A DNA stretch of 64,000 nucleotides from Caulobacter vibrioides. GTDB taxonomy: Bacteria; Pseudomonadota; Alphaproteobacteria; Caulobacterales; Caulobacteraceae. The position numbers were made by a program, and so were the translations under genes. Below, piece by piece: positions 39,878-49,595 of the stretch. The DNA lies in contig NZ_PJRR01000014.1 in NCBI RefSeq assembly GCF_002858865.1, positions 186,001 through 250,000 of the forward strand, read 5' to 3'. Under the pieces are notes generated by a model. That model saw only the letters and a program-made list of their open reading frames with translations, had not been told where the DNA came from and searched no databases. Position 1 is the stretch's first letter. Each line of letters opens with the position of its first letter.

Positions 39878-42411
39878 GGGTTCAAGCCTCCGAGGGGGGT
39901 GTTGGTCTGGCCTTGCACGAGCGCGCGGACCGCCTGCGGCGAGGTCTGCTCCAGGGCCTGGGCCGCCAGGGCGCGGCAGGCCTCCAGCGACAGCGCCCGC
40001 ACCCGGGCCTTCACGTCCGGCGCGATCGAGGCCGTGGTCGACAGCTCGGCGACCCCAAGGCCCAGCAGGATCGGGGTGGCGTCCAGGTCCGAGGCCAGGC
40101 CGCCGCACACCCCCACCCAGCGATGATGCCTGGCTGCGCCCTGGCAGGTCTGGTCGATCATCCGCAGCACCGCCGGGTGCAGGGCGTCGATGCCGGCGGC
40201 CAGTTCGGGGTTACCCCGGTCCATGGCCAGCACGTACTGGGTCAGGTCATTGGTGCCGATCGACAGGAAGTCGGCCTCGGCCGCCAGCAGGTCGGCGGTG
40301 ACGGCGGCGGCCGGGGTCTCGATCATCACCCCCAGCTGGACGCGATCGGTGATCCCAAGCTCGCGCTTGGCCTCCTCCAGCACCGCGCGCACCGCGCGCA
40401 GCTCATCAAGGCTGGCCACCATCGGGACCATGATCTTGCACTGGCCCCGCGGCTCGACCCGCAGGATGGCGCGCAGCTGGGCCTTCAACAGATGCGGCCG
40501 CCACAGGCTGACCCGCACCCCGCGCAGGCCAAGGGCCGGGTTCTCCTCGGCCGGGATCGGCAGGTAGGGCGCGGCCTTGTCGCCGCCGACATCCAGCGTT
40601 CGGATGATCAGGGGCCGGCCGTCCAGGGCCTCGGCGATGGCCTGGTACTGGCGGGCCTGCTCGTCCTCGTCGGGCGGCGTGTCGCGGTCCAGGAACAGGA
40701 ACTCGGTGCGCAACAGGCCCGAGCCCTCGGCGCCGTTGGCCACGGCGGCCTGGGCGTCGGCGACCGAGCCGGTGTTGGCGAAGACCTCGATACGCACCCC
40801 GTCGCGCGTCACCGCCGGCTCATGGGCGGCGGCCTTGGCGGCGGCCTTGCGCTGCTGGCGTTGGGCGAGCGCCGTCTGCGCGGCCTCCAGGGCCTTGGCG
40901 TCGGGGGCCACGCGCAGGGTTCCCGCATCGGCGTCCAGGATCAGGGTCGCCCCGTCCTTGACCTTCGACAGCGCCCCGCCGACGGCCACCAGGGCCGGGA
41001 CGCCCATGGCCGCGGCCAGGATGGCCACGTGCGAGGTGGGCCCGCCCCGCGCGGTGGCGAAGCCGGCGAGGGCGGCGGGGTCTGCGCCCATCAGCTGCGA
41101 GGGCAACAGCTCGTCGGCCAGCAGGATCGAGCCCGGCGCCAGCGCCGCGCCCGTCTCTTCCTCGCCGCTGAGGGCGCGCAGGACCTGGCGTTCCAGGTCG
41201 ATCAGGTCATCGACCCGTTCGGCCATGCGGCGATCGCCCAGCGCCTGCAGCGCCTGGACATAGCCGCCCACGGCCCGGCGCCAGGCAAAGCCTGCGCTCT
41301 TGCCGTCCACGATCAGGCGATGGGCGCCGGCATAGAGTTCGGGATCGTCGAGGAACGCCTGGTGGGCCGCCAGGATCGCCTTGCGGGCCTTGTCGCCGGT
41401 CTCGGCGGCCTTGCCGATCCGGGCGCGGACCGTCTCCAGGGCCGCGACCAGGGCCGCTTCCTCGTGGGCGACGCCCTCGCCGGCCTCGCGCACCACGATC
41501 TCGGCGGTCGACAGCCGCACGGCCTTGCCGATGGCCAGGCCCGGCGCGGCCGGCACGCCCTTCAGCACCCCGTCGCGCGGCAGTGGCGCGGGCGGGGGCG
41601 GTTCGGAGGGTTCTGTCTTGGTCGGGGAGGTCTTGGCGGCCACCGGCGCGCCCTCGCCCATGCCGCCTTCGATCAGCTCGGCCAGGGCCGCCACCGCCGC
41701 CTGGGCGTCCGGTCCCGAGGCCAGCAGCTGGATCGTGTCGCCATGGCGGATGGCCAGGGACATCAGCCCCACCGGGCTCCTGGCGTTGGCCCGGCGCGGG
41801 CCGGTCACCAGGGTCAGGTCCGACGCGAAGGTCTTGGCCATCTGCGCGATCCGCGCGGCCGGGCGGGCATGGATCCCGTGGGCCAGGGGCACGATGATCT
41901 GGCGGGTGATCTGGTCTGCGGTTCCGGACGCAGCGGCGAGCGATGCGCCCGCGATCGGCGACAGCTCCATCAGGAACTGGCCCACGCCGATCTGGCGGTC
42001 CTGGTCGCGGCGCACGATCTGGAAGGCCTCGCCGTTGGTGATCACCACCGGCGTGATCAGGCTGCGGGCCCGCTGAGCCAGGAGGTCGAGGTCGAAGCCG
42101 ATCAGCCGATCGCCCGCCTTCACCGTCTGGCCTTCCTCGACAAAGACCTCAAAGCCCTCGCCGTTCAGCGCCACGGTCTCCAGGCCCACATGCATCAGGA
42201 TCTCTGCGCCGTTCGTCGCCCGCAGCGTCACCGCATGGCGCGCCCGGTGCACGCTCACCACCGACCCGTCGCACGGCGCGTGCAGCGTCGAGCCCAGCGG
42301 ATCAATCGCCAGCCCATCGCCCAGCATACGCTCGGCGAACACCGCATCCGGCGCCTCCTCCAGCGCCGAAACCCAGCCCTGCAAGGGGGCCGTGAGCACC
42401 AAAGCTGACAT
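39874..42411 (-). CDS. Fused EIIA-HPr-EI phosphotransferase protein
   Basis: 845 aa from the ATG at 42411, preceded by AAAGGGGG. Three PTS parts are in one chain. EIIA of the glucose type lies at about 1-150, with phospho-His H74 in ILMHVG. HPr lies at about 165-255, with H181 in HGIHARPAA. Enzyme I lies at about 285-845, with H461 in RGGPTSHVAI, the PEP-binding LSIGTNDLTQYVLAMDRG and the catalytic Cys in VGVCGGLASD. It passes phosphate from PEP down to the EIIB cysteine of the adjacent EIICB permease. This makes the sugar uptake system self-sufficient. Similar proteins are called NagF or PtsP-like in alphaproteobacterial GlcNAc loci. It is divergent from nagR. Confidence 0.9.
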   Translation of the reverse strand: MSALVLTAPLQGWVSALEEAPDAVFAERMLGDGLAIDPLGSTLHAPCDGSVVSVHRARHAVTLRATNGAEILMHVGLETVALNGEGFEVFVEEGQTVKAGDRLIGFDLDLLAQRARSLITPVVITNGEAFQIVRRDQDRQIGVGQFLMELSPIAGASLAAASGTADQITRQIIVPLAHGIHARPAARIAQMAKTFASDLTLVTGPRRANARSPVGLMSLAIRHGDTIQLLASGPDAQAAVAALAELIEGGMGEGAPVAAKTSPTKTEPSEPPPPAPLPRDGVLKGVPAAPGLAIGKAVRLSTAEIVVREAGEGVAHEEAALVAALETVRARIGKAAETGDKARKAILAAHQAFLDDPELYAGAHRLIVDGKSAGFAWRRAVGGYVQALQALGDRRMAERVDDLIDLERQVLRALSGEEETGAALAPGSILLADELLPSQLMGADPAALAGFATARGGPTSHVAILAAAMGVPALVAVGGALSKVKDGATLILDADAGTLRVAPDAKALEAAQTALAQRQQRKAAAKAAAHEPAVTRDGVRIEVFANTGSVADAQAAVANGAEGSGLLRTEFLFLDRDTPPDEDEQARQYQAIAEALDGRPLIIRTLDVGGDKAAPYLPIPAEENPALGLRGVRVSLWRPHLLKAQLRAILRVEPRGQCKIMVPMVASLDELRAVRAVLEEAKRELGITDRVQLGVMIETPAAAVTADLLAAEADFLSIGTNDLTQYVLAMDRGNPELAAGIDALHPAVLRMIDQTCQGAARHHRWVGVCGGLASDLDATPILLGLGVAELSTTASIAPDVKARVRALSLEACRALAAQALEQTSPQAVRALVQGQTNTPLGGLNP

Positions 42412-42473
42412 CTGAATCCCCCTTTCCGCCAGCGTCCAACCGGCGGGACGCACTACATTCCATTTTAATACCA

Positions 42474-42509
42474 TTTGGCAAGGCCACTTTTGCAATTTGG
42501 CAAGGACAC
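42474..42509. promoter_or_regulatory. Tandem operator-like direct repeats between ptsP-like gene and nagR
   Basis: TTTGGCAAGGCCAC (42474-42487) and TTTGGCAAGGACAC (42496-42509) agree at 13 of 14 bases and are 22 bp apart, two helical turns. The first contains the inverted repeat TGGC/GCCA. They lie in the divergent gap and are likely regulator sites, with NagR the obvious candidate. Confidence 0.65.
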
Positions 42510-42661
42510 CCTTTCATGGCCCGCGAATTTGCTGCTATAACGGCATATGTTCGCGAGGCTTCGAGGTCAGCCGTCTTGATCTACCGATGGTCGATTGGTC
42601 TCATATTGGCATCCCGCGAAGCCACCTTTCGGAAGCCCCCGAACGCAGGAGTCGGCGCGAC

Positions 42662-43402
42662 GTGTCTCTTTCCAAGCGCATAGGCTTCGCCCACGGCGCG
42701 GTGCCCGCTCCTCTATACCTGCAACTGCAGCGCGCGCTGCGCGAGGCGATCGAAGTCAAGATGCTTGCGCCCGACGACGCCCTTCCGCCGGAACGCGACA
42801 TGGCCGAGGACTTCGCCGTGTCGCGGATCACGGTCCGCAAGGCGCTGGAGGGCCTGGTCAGCGAAGGCCTGCTGACCCGTCGCCAGGGCGCGGGCACTTT
42901 CGTGGCCGCCCGGGTCGAGAAGAACTTTTCGAAGCTGACCTGCTTCACCGAGGACATGCGCTCACGCGGCCGTGCGCCCGCCAGCGAGTGGATCACCCGC
43001 GCCGAGGGCGCGGTGACCCCGGAAGAGGCCTTGATGCTGGGCGTCTCGCCCAACACGCCGGTCTATCGCTTTCACCGCATTCGCATCGCCGACGGCGCGC
43101 CGATGGCGGTCGAGTATACGACCATCGCCGGCTTCGCCCTGCCCTCGGCCGACGCCGTCAAGGACTCCCTCTACGAGGCCATGGCCGCGACGGGCCATCG
43201 ACCAACCCGCGCCTTGCAGCGCCTGCGCGGGGTGCTGATCTCGCGCGAGCACGCCTCGCTGCTGGGCGTGAAGCCGAAGGACGCCGGGCTGCTGGTCGAG
43301 CGACGCGGCTACTTGCGGGACGGGCGGGCCGTCGAAATCTCGCATTCCTACTATCGAGGCGACGCCTACGACTTCGTCGCCGAACTGAACGACGCAACCT
43401 GA
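42662..43402 (+). CDS. nagR: GntR/HutC-family repressor of the GlcNAc locus
   Basis: About 246 aa. The N-terminal winged helix reads PLYLQLQRALREAIEVKML, then LPPERDMAEDFAVSR and TVRKALEGLVSEGLLTRRQG, the GntR signature. The C-terminal HutC/UTRA effector domain includes VYRFHRIRIADGAPMAVEY. The family usually senses phosphorylated amino sugars such as GlcNAc-6-P or GlcN-6-P and represses the nag genes. I chose the GTG at 42662, with AGGAG upstream, because it gives the usual family length; the ATG at 42587 would add 25 residues. The tandem repeats at 42474-42509 lie upstream. It is followed by the deaminase gene after 37 bases. Confidence 0.85.
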   Translation: MSLSKRIGFAHGAVPAPLYLQLQRALREAIEVKMLAPDDALPPERDMAEDFAVSRITVRKALEGLVSEGLLTRRQGAGTFVAARVEKNFSKLTCFTEDMRSRGRAPASEWITRAEGAVTPEEALMLGVSPNTPVYRFHRIRIADGAPMAVEYTTIAGFALPSADAVKDSLYEAMAATGHRPTRALQRLRGVLISREHASLLGVKPKDAGLLVERRGYLRDGRAVEISHSYYRGDAYDFVAELNDAT

Positions 43403-43439
43403 ACGGCGCTGACGCGCATCTTGCCAAAGGACCACGAGC

Positions 43440-44516
43440 TTGGAGGCGACTGTCTTGACCCGTCCCGAGGGCGCCGCGCCGGCGCGGCTTTCGCCTGAAG
43501 ACACGCGCATGTTCCAGGAAGCCGGGGAAGGCGCGGCCGTCGTCCGGACGCTTCTGACCGCCAACGCCGAGCGCGTCGCGGCCCTGGCCGAGCGGCTGCG
43601 CGCCCACCCGCCCCGGGTCGTGGTGACCTGCGCGCGCGGCAGCAGCGACCATGCGGCCACCTTCGCCCGCTATCTGATCGAGACCAAGGCCGGGGTGCTG
43701 ACCTCATCGGCCGGCCTGTCGGTCAGCTCGGTCTATGACGCCTCGCCCAATCTGGAGGGGGCCCTCTGCCTGGCGGTCTCGCAGTCGGGCAAGAGTCCTG
43801 ACCTCCTGGCTTCGGTGAAGGCCGCCAAGGCGGCGGGCGCCTATGCGGTGGCGTTCGTCAATGTCGAGGACTCCCCCCTGGCGGCCCTCGCCGATGTGGT
43901 GATCCCGCTGCACGCCGGTCCGGAGCTGTCGGTCGCCGCGACCAAGTCCTACATCGCCGCCCTCGCCGCCATCACCCAGCTCATCGCAGCCTGGACGCAG
44001 GACGAGGCGCTGACGGCGGCGCTCGAAGGCCTGCCCCTGCAGCTGGAGGCGGCCTGGAATCTGGACTGGTCCAGCGCTGTCGAGGGCCTGCGCCACGCTA
44101 TCAATCTCTATGTGCTGGGGCGCGGCGTCGGGTTTGGCGTCGCGCTGGAGGCGGCCCTGAAGTTCAAGGAAACCTGCGGCCTGCACGCCGAGGCCTTCAG
44201 CGCCGCCGAGGTCCTGCATGGTCCGATGGCCCTGGTGAAGGAGGGCTTCCCCGCCCTGGTCTTCGCCCAGAACGACGAGAGCCGCGAGAGCGTGGTCGAG
44301 ATGGCCCAGGGGCTGCGCCAGCGCGGCGCCAGCGTGCTGATGGCCGCCCCGGGCGACGACGCCCCCGGAGGCCTGCCCACGCCCCTGTCGCATCCGGTGC
44401 TGGAGCCGATCCTGATGGTCCAGAGCTTCTACCGCATGGCCAACGCCCTTTCGGTGGCGCGCGGTTACGATCCCGACAGCCCGCCGCACCTCAACAAGGT
44501 CACCGAAACGCTCTGA
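43440..44516 (+). CDS. nagB-II: SIS-domain glucosamine-6-phosphate deaminase (NagB-II type)
   Basis: 358 aa with two SIS domains, the isomerase half of glucosamine-6-P synthase without the glutaminase half. Sugar-phosphate motifs are VVTCARGSSDHAATF, LAVSQSGKSPDLL, LSVAATKSYIAALA and, in the second half, VLGRGVGFGVALEAAL, TCGLHAEAFSAAEVLHGP and the C-terminal HLNKVTETL. Enzymes of this kind replace the classical NagB in many alphaproteobacteria and Shewanella, converting GlcN-6-P into fructose-6-P and ammonia. The start is a TTG at 43440 with AAAGGA upstream; a second TTG lies at 43455. It overlaps nagA (TGATG). Confidence 0.88.
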   Translation: MEATVLTRPEGAAPARLSPEDTRMFQEAGEGAAVVRTLLTANAERVAALAERLRAHPPRVVVTCARGSSDHAATFARYLIETKAGVLTSSAGLSVSSVYDASPNLEGALCLAVSQSGKSPDLLASVKAAKAAGAYAVAFVNVEDSPLAALADVVIPLHAGPELSVAATKSYIAALAAITQLIAAWTQDEALTAALEGLPLQLEAAWNLDWSSAVEGLRHAINLYVLGRGVGFGVALEAALKFKETCGLHAEAFSAAEVLHGPMALVKEGFPALVFAQNDESRESVVEMAQGLRQRGASVLMAAPGDDAPGGLPTPLSHPVLEPILMVQSFYRMANALSVARGYDPDSPPHLNKVTETL

Positions 44517-45679
44517 TGCCGATCGCTCTCGTCAATGGTCGGGTCCTGACGCCGGCGGGCTTTGTCAGCGGCAAGGCGGTGCTCGTGGAGAACGGCGTGG
44601 TCGTAGCGCTGCTCGACGCCAGGGACGTTCCGGCCGACGCCCAGCGCCACGACCTGGGCGGCGACCGCCTTGTCCCGGGCTTCATCGACACCCAGGTCAA
44701 CGGCGGCGGCGGGGCGCTGTTCAACGACGCCCCCACGGCGCAGACCATCGCCACGATCGGCGAAGCTCATCGCGCCTATGGCACGACCGGGTTCCTGCCG
44801 ACCTTGATCAGCGACGATCTCGAGGTGGTGGACGCCGCGCTACGCGCCACCGAGGACGCGATCGCCCAGGGCGTTCCGGGCGTTCTGGGCGTGCACATCG
44901 AAGGGCCGTTCCTGAACCCCAAGCGCAAGGGGATCCACGACGAAGCCAAGTTTCGGGTGATCGATGAGGACGCGATCGCGCTGCTCTCATCGCTCAAGCG
45001 CGGCAAGCTGCTGTTGACCCTGGCGCCGGAACGCACGACGCCCGACATCATTGCGCGCCTGGCCGCCGCCGGCGTCATCGTCGCGGCGGGCCACACCAAC
45101 GCGCACTACGAGACCATGCGGCGGGCGCTGGATCATGGCCTGACAGGCGTAACCCACCTGTTCAACGCCATGTCGCCCCTCACGAGCCGCGAGCCCGGCG
45201 TGGTCGGCGCAGTGCTGGAAAACCAGAACGCCTGGGCCGGGATCATTGTCGACGGGCGTCACGTCGATCCGGTGACCCTTAAGATCGCTCTGCGGACCCG
45301 TCCGCTGGACCGCTTCATGCTGGTCACCGACGCGATGCCCACGGTCGGCTTGACCAACAAGCGGTTCAACCTGCAAGGCCGCGAGATCGTGGTTCGCGAC
45401 GGGGTCTGCGTCGATGAGGCCGGCACCCTGGCCGGCTCGGACCTGGACATGGCCGCCGCTGTCCGCAACGCCGTCTCGATGCTGGGCCTGACGCTGGAGG
45501 ACGCGGTCATGATGGCCTCGGCCGCCCCGGCGGCCCTGCTGGGCCTTCAACAGCGGCGCGGCGCCATCGCGCCGGGACTGGCCGCAGATTTCTGCCGACT
45601 CGATGACGCCCTGAACGTCACGAGCACCTGGATCGACGGGAAGGAAACACATGCCCGACAAGAGGCTCTGCTGGTCTAA
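44516..45679 (+). CDS. nagA: N-acetylglucosamine-6-phosphate deacetylase
   Basis: 387 aa of the amidohydrolase superfamily. Family motifs are present in order: PGFIDTQVNGGGGALFND, GVHIEGPFLNPKRKG-like segment (metal-binding Glu), VAAGHTNAHYE, THLFNAMSPL, and VTDAMPTVGL with the catalytic Asp. It removes the acetyl group from GlcNAc-6-P to give GlcN-6-P, the substrate of the deaminase encoded just before (stop and start share a base). The 3' end overlaps the GH92 gene by 29 bases. Cytoplasmic. Confidence 0.93.
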   Translation: MPIALVNGRVLTPAGFVSGKAVLVENGVVVALLDARDVPADAQRHDLGGDRLVPGFIDTQVNGGGGALFNDAPTAQTIATIGEAHRAYGTTGFLPTLISDDLEVVDAALRATEDAIAQGVPGVLGVHIEGPFLNPKRKGIHDEAKFRVIDEDAIALLSSLKRGKLLLTLAPERTTPDIIARLAAAGVIVAAGHTNAHYETMRRALDHGLTGVTHLFNAMSPLTSREPGVVGAVLENQNAWAGIIVDGRHVDPVTLKIALRTRPLDRFMLVTDAMPTVGLTNKRFNLQGREIVVRDGVCVDEAGTLAGSDLDMAAAVRNAVSMLGLTLEDAVMMASAAPAALLGLQQRRGAIAPGLAADFCRLDDALNVTSTWIDGKETHARQEALLV

Positions 45680-47963
45680 GCGCTCCCTGGCGCTGGCCCT
45701 TACATTGGCGATCGGCTGCGGACAGGCCGCGTGGGCTCAGCCCGCGACCGACCTGCTGGCCAAGGTCGATCCGTTCGTCGGCGTCGACGGCGGCGGCGTC
45801 ACCGGCGGCAACACCGTGCCCGGGGCCGGCGCGCCGTTCGGCTTCGTGTCGCTCAGCCCCGACACCACCAACGCCGACACCAACGGCTACGACTCCAGGA
45901 GCCCGATCATGGGCTTCAGCTACACCCATGTCAGCGGCACGGGCGGGTCGGGCAAGTACGGCAACTTCCGGGTGACGCCGACGGTCGGCCCGTTGCGCGT
46001 CAATCATCTGCACTTCGGCAAGACCGACGAGCGCGCCTCGCCCGGCTATTACACGGTGGGCCTGGGCAACACCGACGCCGAACGGATCAAGGTCGAGCTG
46101 ACCGCCACGCGGCGGGTCGGCCTCCAGCGTCTGACCTATCCGGCGAGCGCCGAGAGCCACCTGATCTTCGACGTCAGCTCGGTGATCGCCATGCGCGGCC
46201 GAGGCCAGCGCGTGCGCCTGGCCAAGGTGGAGCTGATCAACGACCACACCCTGGCCGGCGAGGTCACGGTCGAGGGCGGCTGGAACCCCACGCCCTACAC
46301 GCTCTATTTCCACGCGGTCACCGACCGCCCGGCCAAGGCCTTCGGCGCCTGGAAGGCCGGCCAGGGCTGGATGGAGACCAAGCCGGGTCCCGGCCGCTCC
46401 GAGGGCGGCGTCCAGGTCAAGAGCGCCGCCAATCGCCTGGGCCTGATGATCGAATACGACACCGAGCGCGAGTTCTCCAATCGCCTCGGGGCCTACCTGA
46501 CCTTCGACACCACCGCCAACCGCCAGGTCCAGATGAAGCTGGCGGTGTCCTTCATCAGCGCCGAAAAGGCCCGCGCCAATCTGGACGAGGAAGCGCCGGG
46601 CTGGGACTTCGACGCCACACACCGCACCACCGAGGCGCAATGGTCCGACGCCCTTGCCAAGATCCGCGTCGAGGGCGGCCGCGAAGAGCAGCAGCGCATC
46701 TTCTACTCCGCGCTCTATCGCTCCCACACCATGCCGCACGACCTGACGGGCGAGAATGTGTGGTGGACGTCCGACGAGCCCCACTACGAAGACTTCTACA
46801 CCCTGTGGGACACCTTCCGCACGCTGCACCCGCTGCTGACCATCATTCAGCCCCAGCGTCAGCGGGACATGATCCGCTCGCTGCTGGACACCTACAAGCA
46901 CACCGGCTGGATGCCCGACTCGCGCATCGCCGGCGCCAACGGCATGACCCAGGGCGGCTCGAACGGCGACATCCTGATCGCCGACGCCGTCAGCAAGAAG
47001 CTGGGCGGCTTCGACGTGAACCTGGCCTATGAGGCGATCCTCAAGAACGGCGAGATCGACAGCGACAAGCCGTTCATGCAGGGCCGCGTGCTCAAGGACT
47101 ATCTGAAGCTGGGCTATGTGCCCTTCACCGAGACCCGCTCGGCCTCGCGCACCCTGGAATACGCCTATAACGACTTCGCCATCGCCGTGGTCGCCAAGTC
47201 CCTGGGCAAGACCGAGGACGCCAAGCGCTATCTGGCCCGCTCCGGAAACTGGAAGAACCTGTGGGACGACGCGATCGGCTGCGTTCGCCCCCGCTATCCG
47301 AACGGCGAATGGGTCGAGAACTACAGCTGCACCTACGACTATCCCGACCGTTCGGGTCCATGGTGGGATGCGGTGTTCTACGAAGGCAACTCGCTGCAGT
47401 ACTCGAGCTTCGTGCCGCAGGACGTCGCCGGCCTGATGGCCAAGACCGGCGGTCCGGACGGCTTCGTCAAATGGCTCGACCACCTGTTCGACGGTCACTA
47501 TTCGCAGAGCAACGAGCCGGATCTGCTCGCGCCCTATCTCTACATCCATGCGGGGCGGCCCGATCGCACCCACGAGATCGTTCGTGGACTGATGGCCAAG
47601 CACTACCGCCTCAGCCGCACCGGCCTGCCCGGCAATGACGACGCCGGCGCCATGTCCAGCTGGTACGTCTGGAACGCGATGGGCCTCTATCCCAACGCCG
47701 GACAGCCCTTCTACTACCTCTCCGCGCCCATCTTCGCGCGCAGCCAGATCAGCCTCGAGGGCGGCAAGACCTTCGTGGTCTCCGCGCCCAATACGTCTGA
47801 TGAGAACCGCTACATCGTCGGCGCCAAGCTCAACGGCAAACCGCTTGAGCGCGCCTGGATCTCGCACGACGAACTCGCGCGGGGCGGCGTGCTGGAACTG
47901 ACCCTTGCCCCTGCGCCCGGAGCTTGGGGAAAGAGCCTTCCCAAACCGCCTCAGGGGCTTTGA
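45651..47963 (+). CDS. GH92 family alpha-mannosidase, secreted
   Basis: 770 aa with a signal peptide (LALALTLAIGCGQAAWAQ). GH92 motifs: PFVGVDGGGVTGGNTVPGAG, GFSYTHVSGTGGSGKYG, YRSHTMPHDL, DTFRTLHPLLTI and the C-terminal signature GNDDAGAMSSWYVWNAMG, which carries the catalytic acids and the calcium site. GH92 enzymes are exo-acting alpha-mannosidases, mostly cutting alpha-1,2 links of N-glycan-type mannans, with calcium. The start overlaps the end of nagA, so it belongs to the nag operon. This links mannose removal to GlcNAc use, as expected for growth on glycoprotein glycans. Confidence 0.92.
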   Translation: MPDKRLCWSKRSLALALTLAIGCGQAAWAQPATDLLAKVDPFVGVDGGGVTGGNTVPGAGAPFGFVSLSPDTTNADTNGYDSRSPIMGFSYTHVSGTGGSGKYGNFRVTPTVGPLRVNHLHFGKTDERASPGYYTVGLGNTDAERIKVELTATRRVGLQRLTYPASAESHLIFDVSSVIAMRGRGQRVRLAKVELINDHTLAGEVTVEGGWNPTPYTLYFHAVTDRPAKAFGAWKAGQGWMETKPGPGRSEGGVQVKSAANRLGLMIEYDTEREFSNRLGAYLTFDTTANRQVQMKLAVSFISAEKARANLDEEAPGWDFDATHRTTEAQWSDALAKIRVEGGREEQQRIFYSALYRSHTMPHDLTGENVWWTSDEPHYEDFYTLWDTFRTLHPLLTIIQPQRQRDMIRSLLDTYKHTGWMPDSRIAGANGMTQGGSNGDILIADAVSKKLGGFDVNLAYEAILKNGEIDSDKPFMQGRVLKDYLKLGYVPFTETRSASRTLEYAYNDFAIAVVAKSLGKTEDAKRYLARSGNWKNLWDDAIGCVRPRYPNGEWVENYSCTYDYPDRSGPWWDAVFYEGNSLQYSSFVPQDVAGLMAKTGGPDGFVKWLDHLFDGHYSQSNEPDLLAPYLYIHAGRPDRTHEIVRGLMAKHYRLSRTGLPGNDDAGAMSSWYVWNAMGLYPNAGQPFYYLSAPIFARSQISLEGGKTFVVSAPNTSDENRYIVGAKLNGKPLERAWISHDELARGGVLELTLAPAPGAWGKSLPKPPQGL

Positions 47964-48022
47964 GGGCGCGATGGCCCGGTCGCTGCGAACGCCGCGCCGG
48001 GCCGCCGCAAGCCCCTAGAAAT

Positions 48023-48055
48023 TTGTCAGACAACTCGTTATAATTGGTCAGGCCA
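48023..48055. promoter_or_regulatory. Tandem operator-like sites upstream of manD
   Basis: A perfect 11-bp palindrome TTGTCAGACAA (48023-48033) and the related TGGTCAGGCCA (48045-48055) have centres 22 bp apart, ending 30 bases before the manD ATG. Spacing and pattern match the repeats in front of nagR. Confidence 0.6.
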
Positions 48056-48085
48056 CTTAAGGCCGCACTCAGCAACGCCAGGTCC

Positions 48086-49297
48086 ATGCTCAAGATCATC
48101 GACGCCAAGGTCATCGTCACCTGCCCCGGCCGCAACTTCGTCACCCTGAAGATCACGACCGAGGACGGGATCACCGGCGTCGGCGACGCCACCCTGAACG
48201 GCCGCGAGCTGTCGGTGGTCAGCTTCCTGCAGGACCACATGGTCCCCAGCCTGATCGGCCGCGACGCCCACCAGATCGAGGATATCTGGCAGTTCTTCTA
48301 TCGCGGGTCCTACTGGCGCGGCGGCCCGGTGGCCATGACCGCCCTGGCGGCTGTCGACATGGCGCTGTGGGACATCAAGGGCAAGGTCGCCGGCCTGCCC
48401 GTCTACCAGCTGCTGGGCGGGGCCTGCCGCACCGGCGTCACCGTCTATGGCCATGCCAACGGTGAGACCATCGAGGACACCATCGCCGAGGCCGTGAAGT
48501 ACAAGGCAATGGGCTACAAGGCCATCCGCCTGCAGACGGGCGTGCCGGGCCTGGCCAGCACCTACGGCGTCTCCAAGGACAAGATGTTCTACGAGCCGGC
48601 CGACAACGACCTGCCGACCGAGAACATCTGGTCGACCGCCAAGTATCTCAACAGCGTTCCCAAGCTGTTCGAAAGGGCCCGCGAGGTCCTGGGCTGGGAC
48701 GTCCACCTGCTGCACGACGTCCACCACCGCCTGACGCCGATCGAGGCCGCGCGCCTGGGCAAGGACCTGGAGCCCTATCGCCTGTTCTGGCTGGAAGACT
48801 CGGTTCCGGCCGAGAACCAGGCCGGCTTCCGCCTGATCCGCCAGCACACCACCACGCCCCTGGCCGTCGGCGAGATCTTCGCCCACGTCTGGGACGCCAA
48901 GCAGCTGATCGAAGAGCAGCTGATCGACTATCTGCGCGCCACCGTCCTGCACGCCGGCGGCATCACCAACCTGAAGAAGATCGCCGCCTTCGCCGACCTG
49001 CACCACGTCAAGACCGGCTGCCACGGCGCCACCGACCTGTCGCCGGTGACCATGGCCGCGGCCCTGCACTTCGACATGTCGATCACCAATTTCGGCCTGC
49101 AGGAGTACATGCGCCACACGCCGGAGACCGACGCGGTCTTCCCGCACGCCTACACCTTCAGCGATGGTATGCTGCATCCGGGCGACAAGCCGGGCCTGGG
49201 CGTCGACATCGACGAGGACCTGGCCGCCAAGCACCCCTACAAGCGCGCCTACCTGCCGGTGAACCGTCTCGAAGACGGCACCATGTTCAACTGGTAA
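48086..49297 (+). CDS. manD: D-mannonate dehydratase, enolase superfamily
   Basis: 403 aa, the usual length. ManD motifs: [36 protein letters not shown] and [18 protein letters not shown]. Metal ligands are in the [12 protein letters not shown] strand, [11 protein letters not shown] and [10 protein letters not shown], with later conserved segments LHAGGIT and [13 protein letters not shown]. It dehydrates D-mannonate to 2-keto-3-deoxy-D-gluconate in hexuronate breakdown. Well-characterised ManD enzymes come from Caulobacter and Novosphingobium. Its neighbour here is not a uronate operon, but the GH115 alpha-glucuronidase of the same region could feed glucuronate to it after isomerisation and reduction by enzymes encoded elsewhere. 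The two palindromic sites upstream suggest GntR-type control. Confidence 0.92.
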
Positions 49298-49518
49298 CCC
49301 CCTGTCGGCCGGGGCGCGGCCTTGCCGCGCTCCGGCGGCTTTCCTTGCGCGTCCTGACCCGCAGGCTCAGCGGACGCCCACGCACGACCAGACCCGCCAG
49401 ACCCGCGGCTGGCGAAGCATGCGCACGACACCAAGACCGGTGCGATAAGCGCAGCAAACTCTATTGTGGAAATGCGCCAAGTCTTCCGGGCTCGTCCGGT
49501 TTCGAGCTTTGGGAAGAA
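49298..49518. other. Gap between manD and tRNA-Arg
   Basis: No gene or strong structure seen. The sequence just after manD is GC-rich with short inverted stretches (GCGGCCTTGCCGC around 49316-49328) that could help end the manD transcript. Confidence 0.3.
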
Positions 49519-49595
49519 TGGCGCGCCCGGAACGATTCGAACGTCCGACCCTCAGATTCGTAGTCTGATGCTCTATCCAGCTGAGCTACGGGCGC
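49519..49595 (-). tRNA. tRNA-Arg (anticodon ACG)
   Basis: Reading the minus strand, the acceptor arm GCGCCCG pairs with CGGGCGC, and a D-arm (AGCTCAGCTGGATAGAGC) follows. The anticodon arm is TCAGA-CTACGAA-TCTGA, giving anticodon ACG. The T-arm has GTTCGAATC, and the 3' CCA is encoded. 77 bases including CCA. A34 is normally converted to inosine, so it would read CGU, CGC and CGA. Confidence 0.95.

Noticed and set aside
39913-42408. Long plus-strand open frame over the PTS gene
   Set aside because: Shadow; all PTS active-site motifs are in the minus frame.
45618-47867. Long minus-strand open frame over the GH92 gene
   Set aside because: Shadow; GH92 signatures are in the plus frame.
49519-49595. 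tRNA-Arg as integration site of a mobile island
   Set aside because: No integrase gene and no duplicated tRNA 3' end seen nearby; flanking genes are ordinary.
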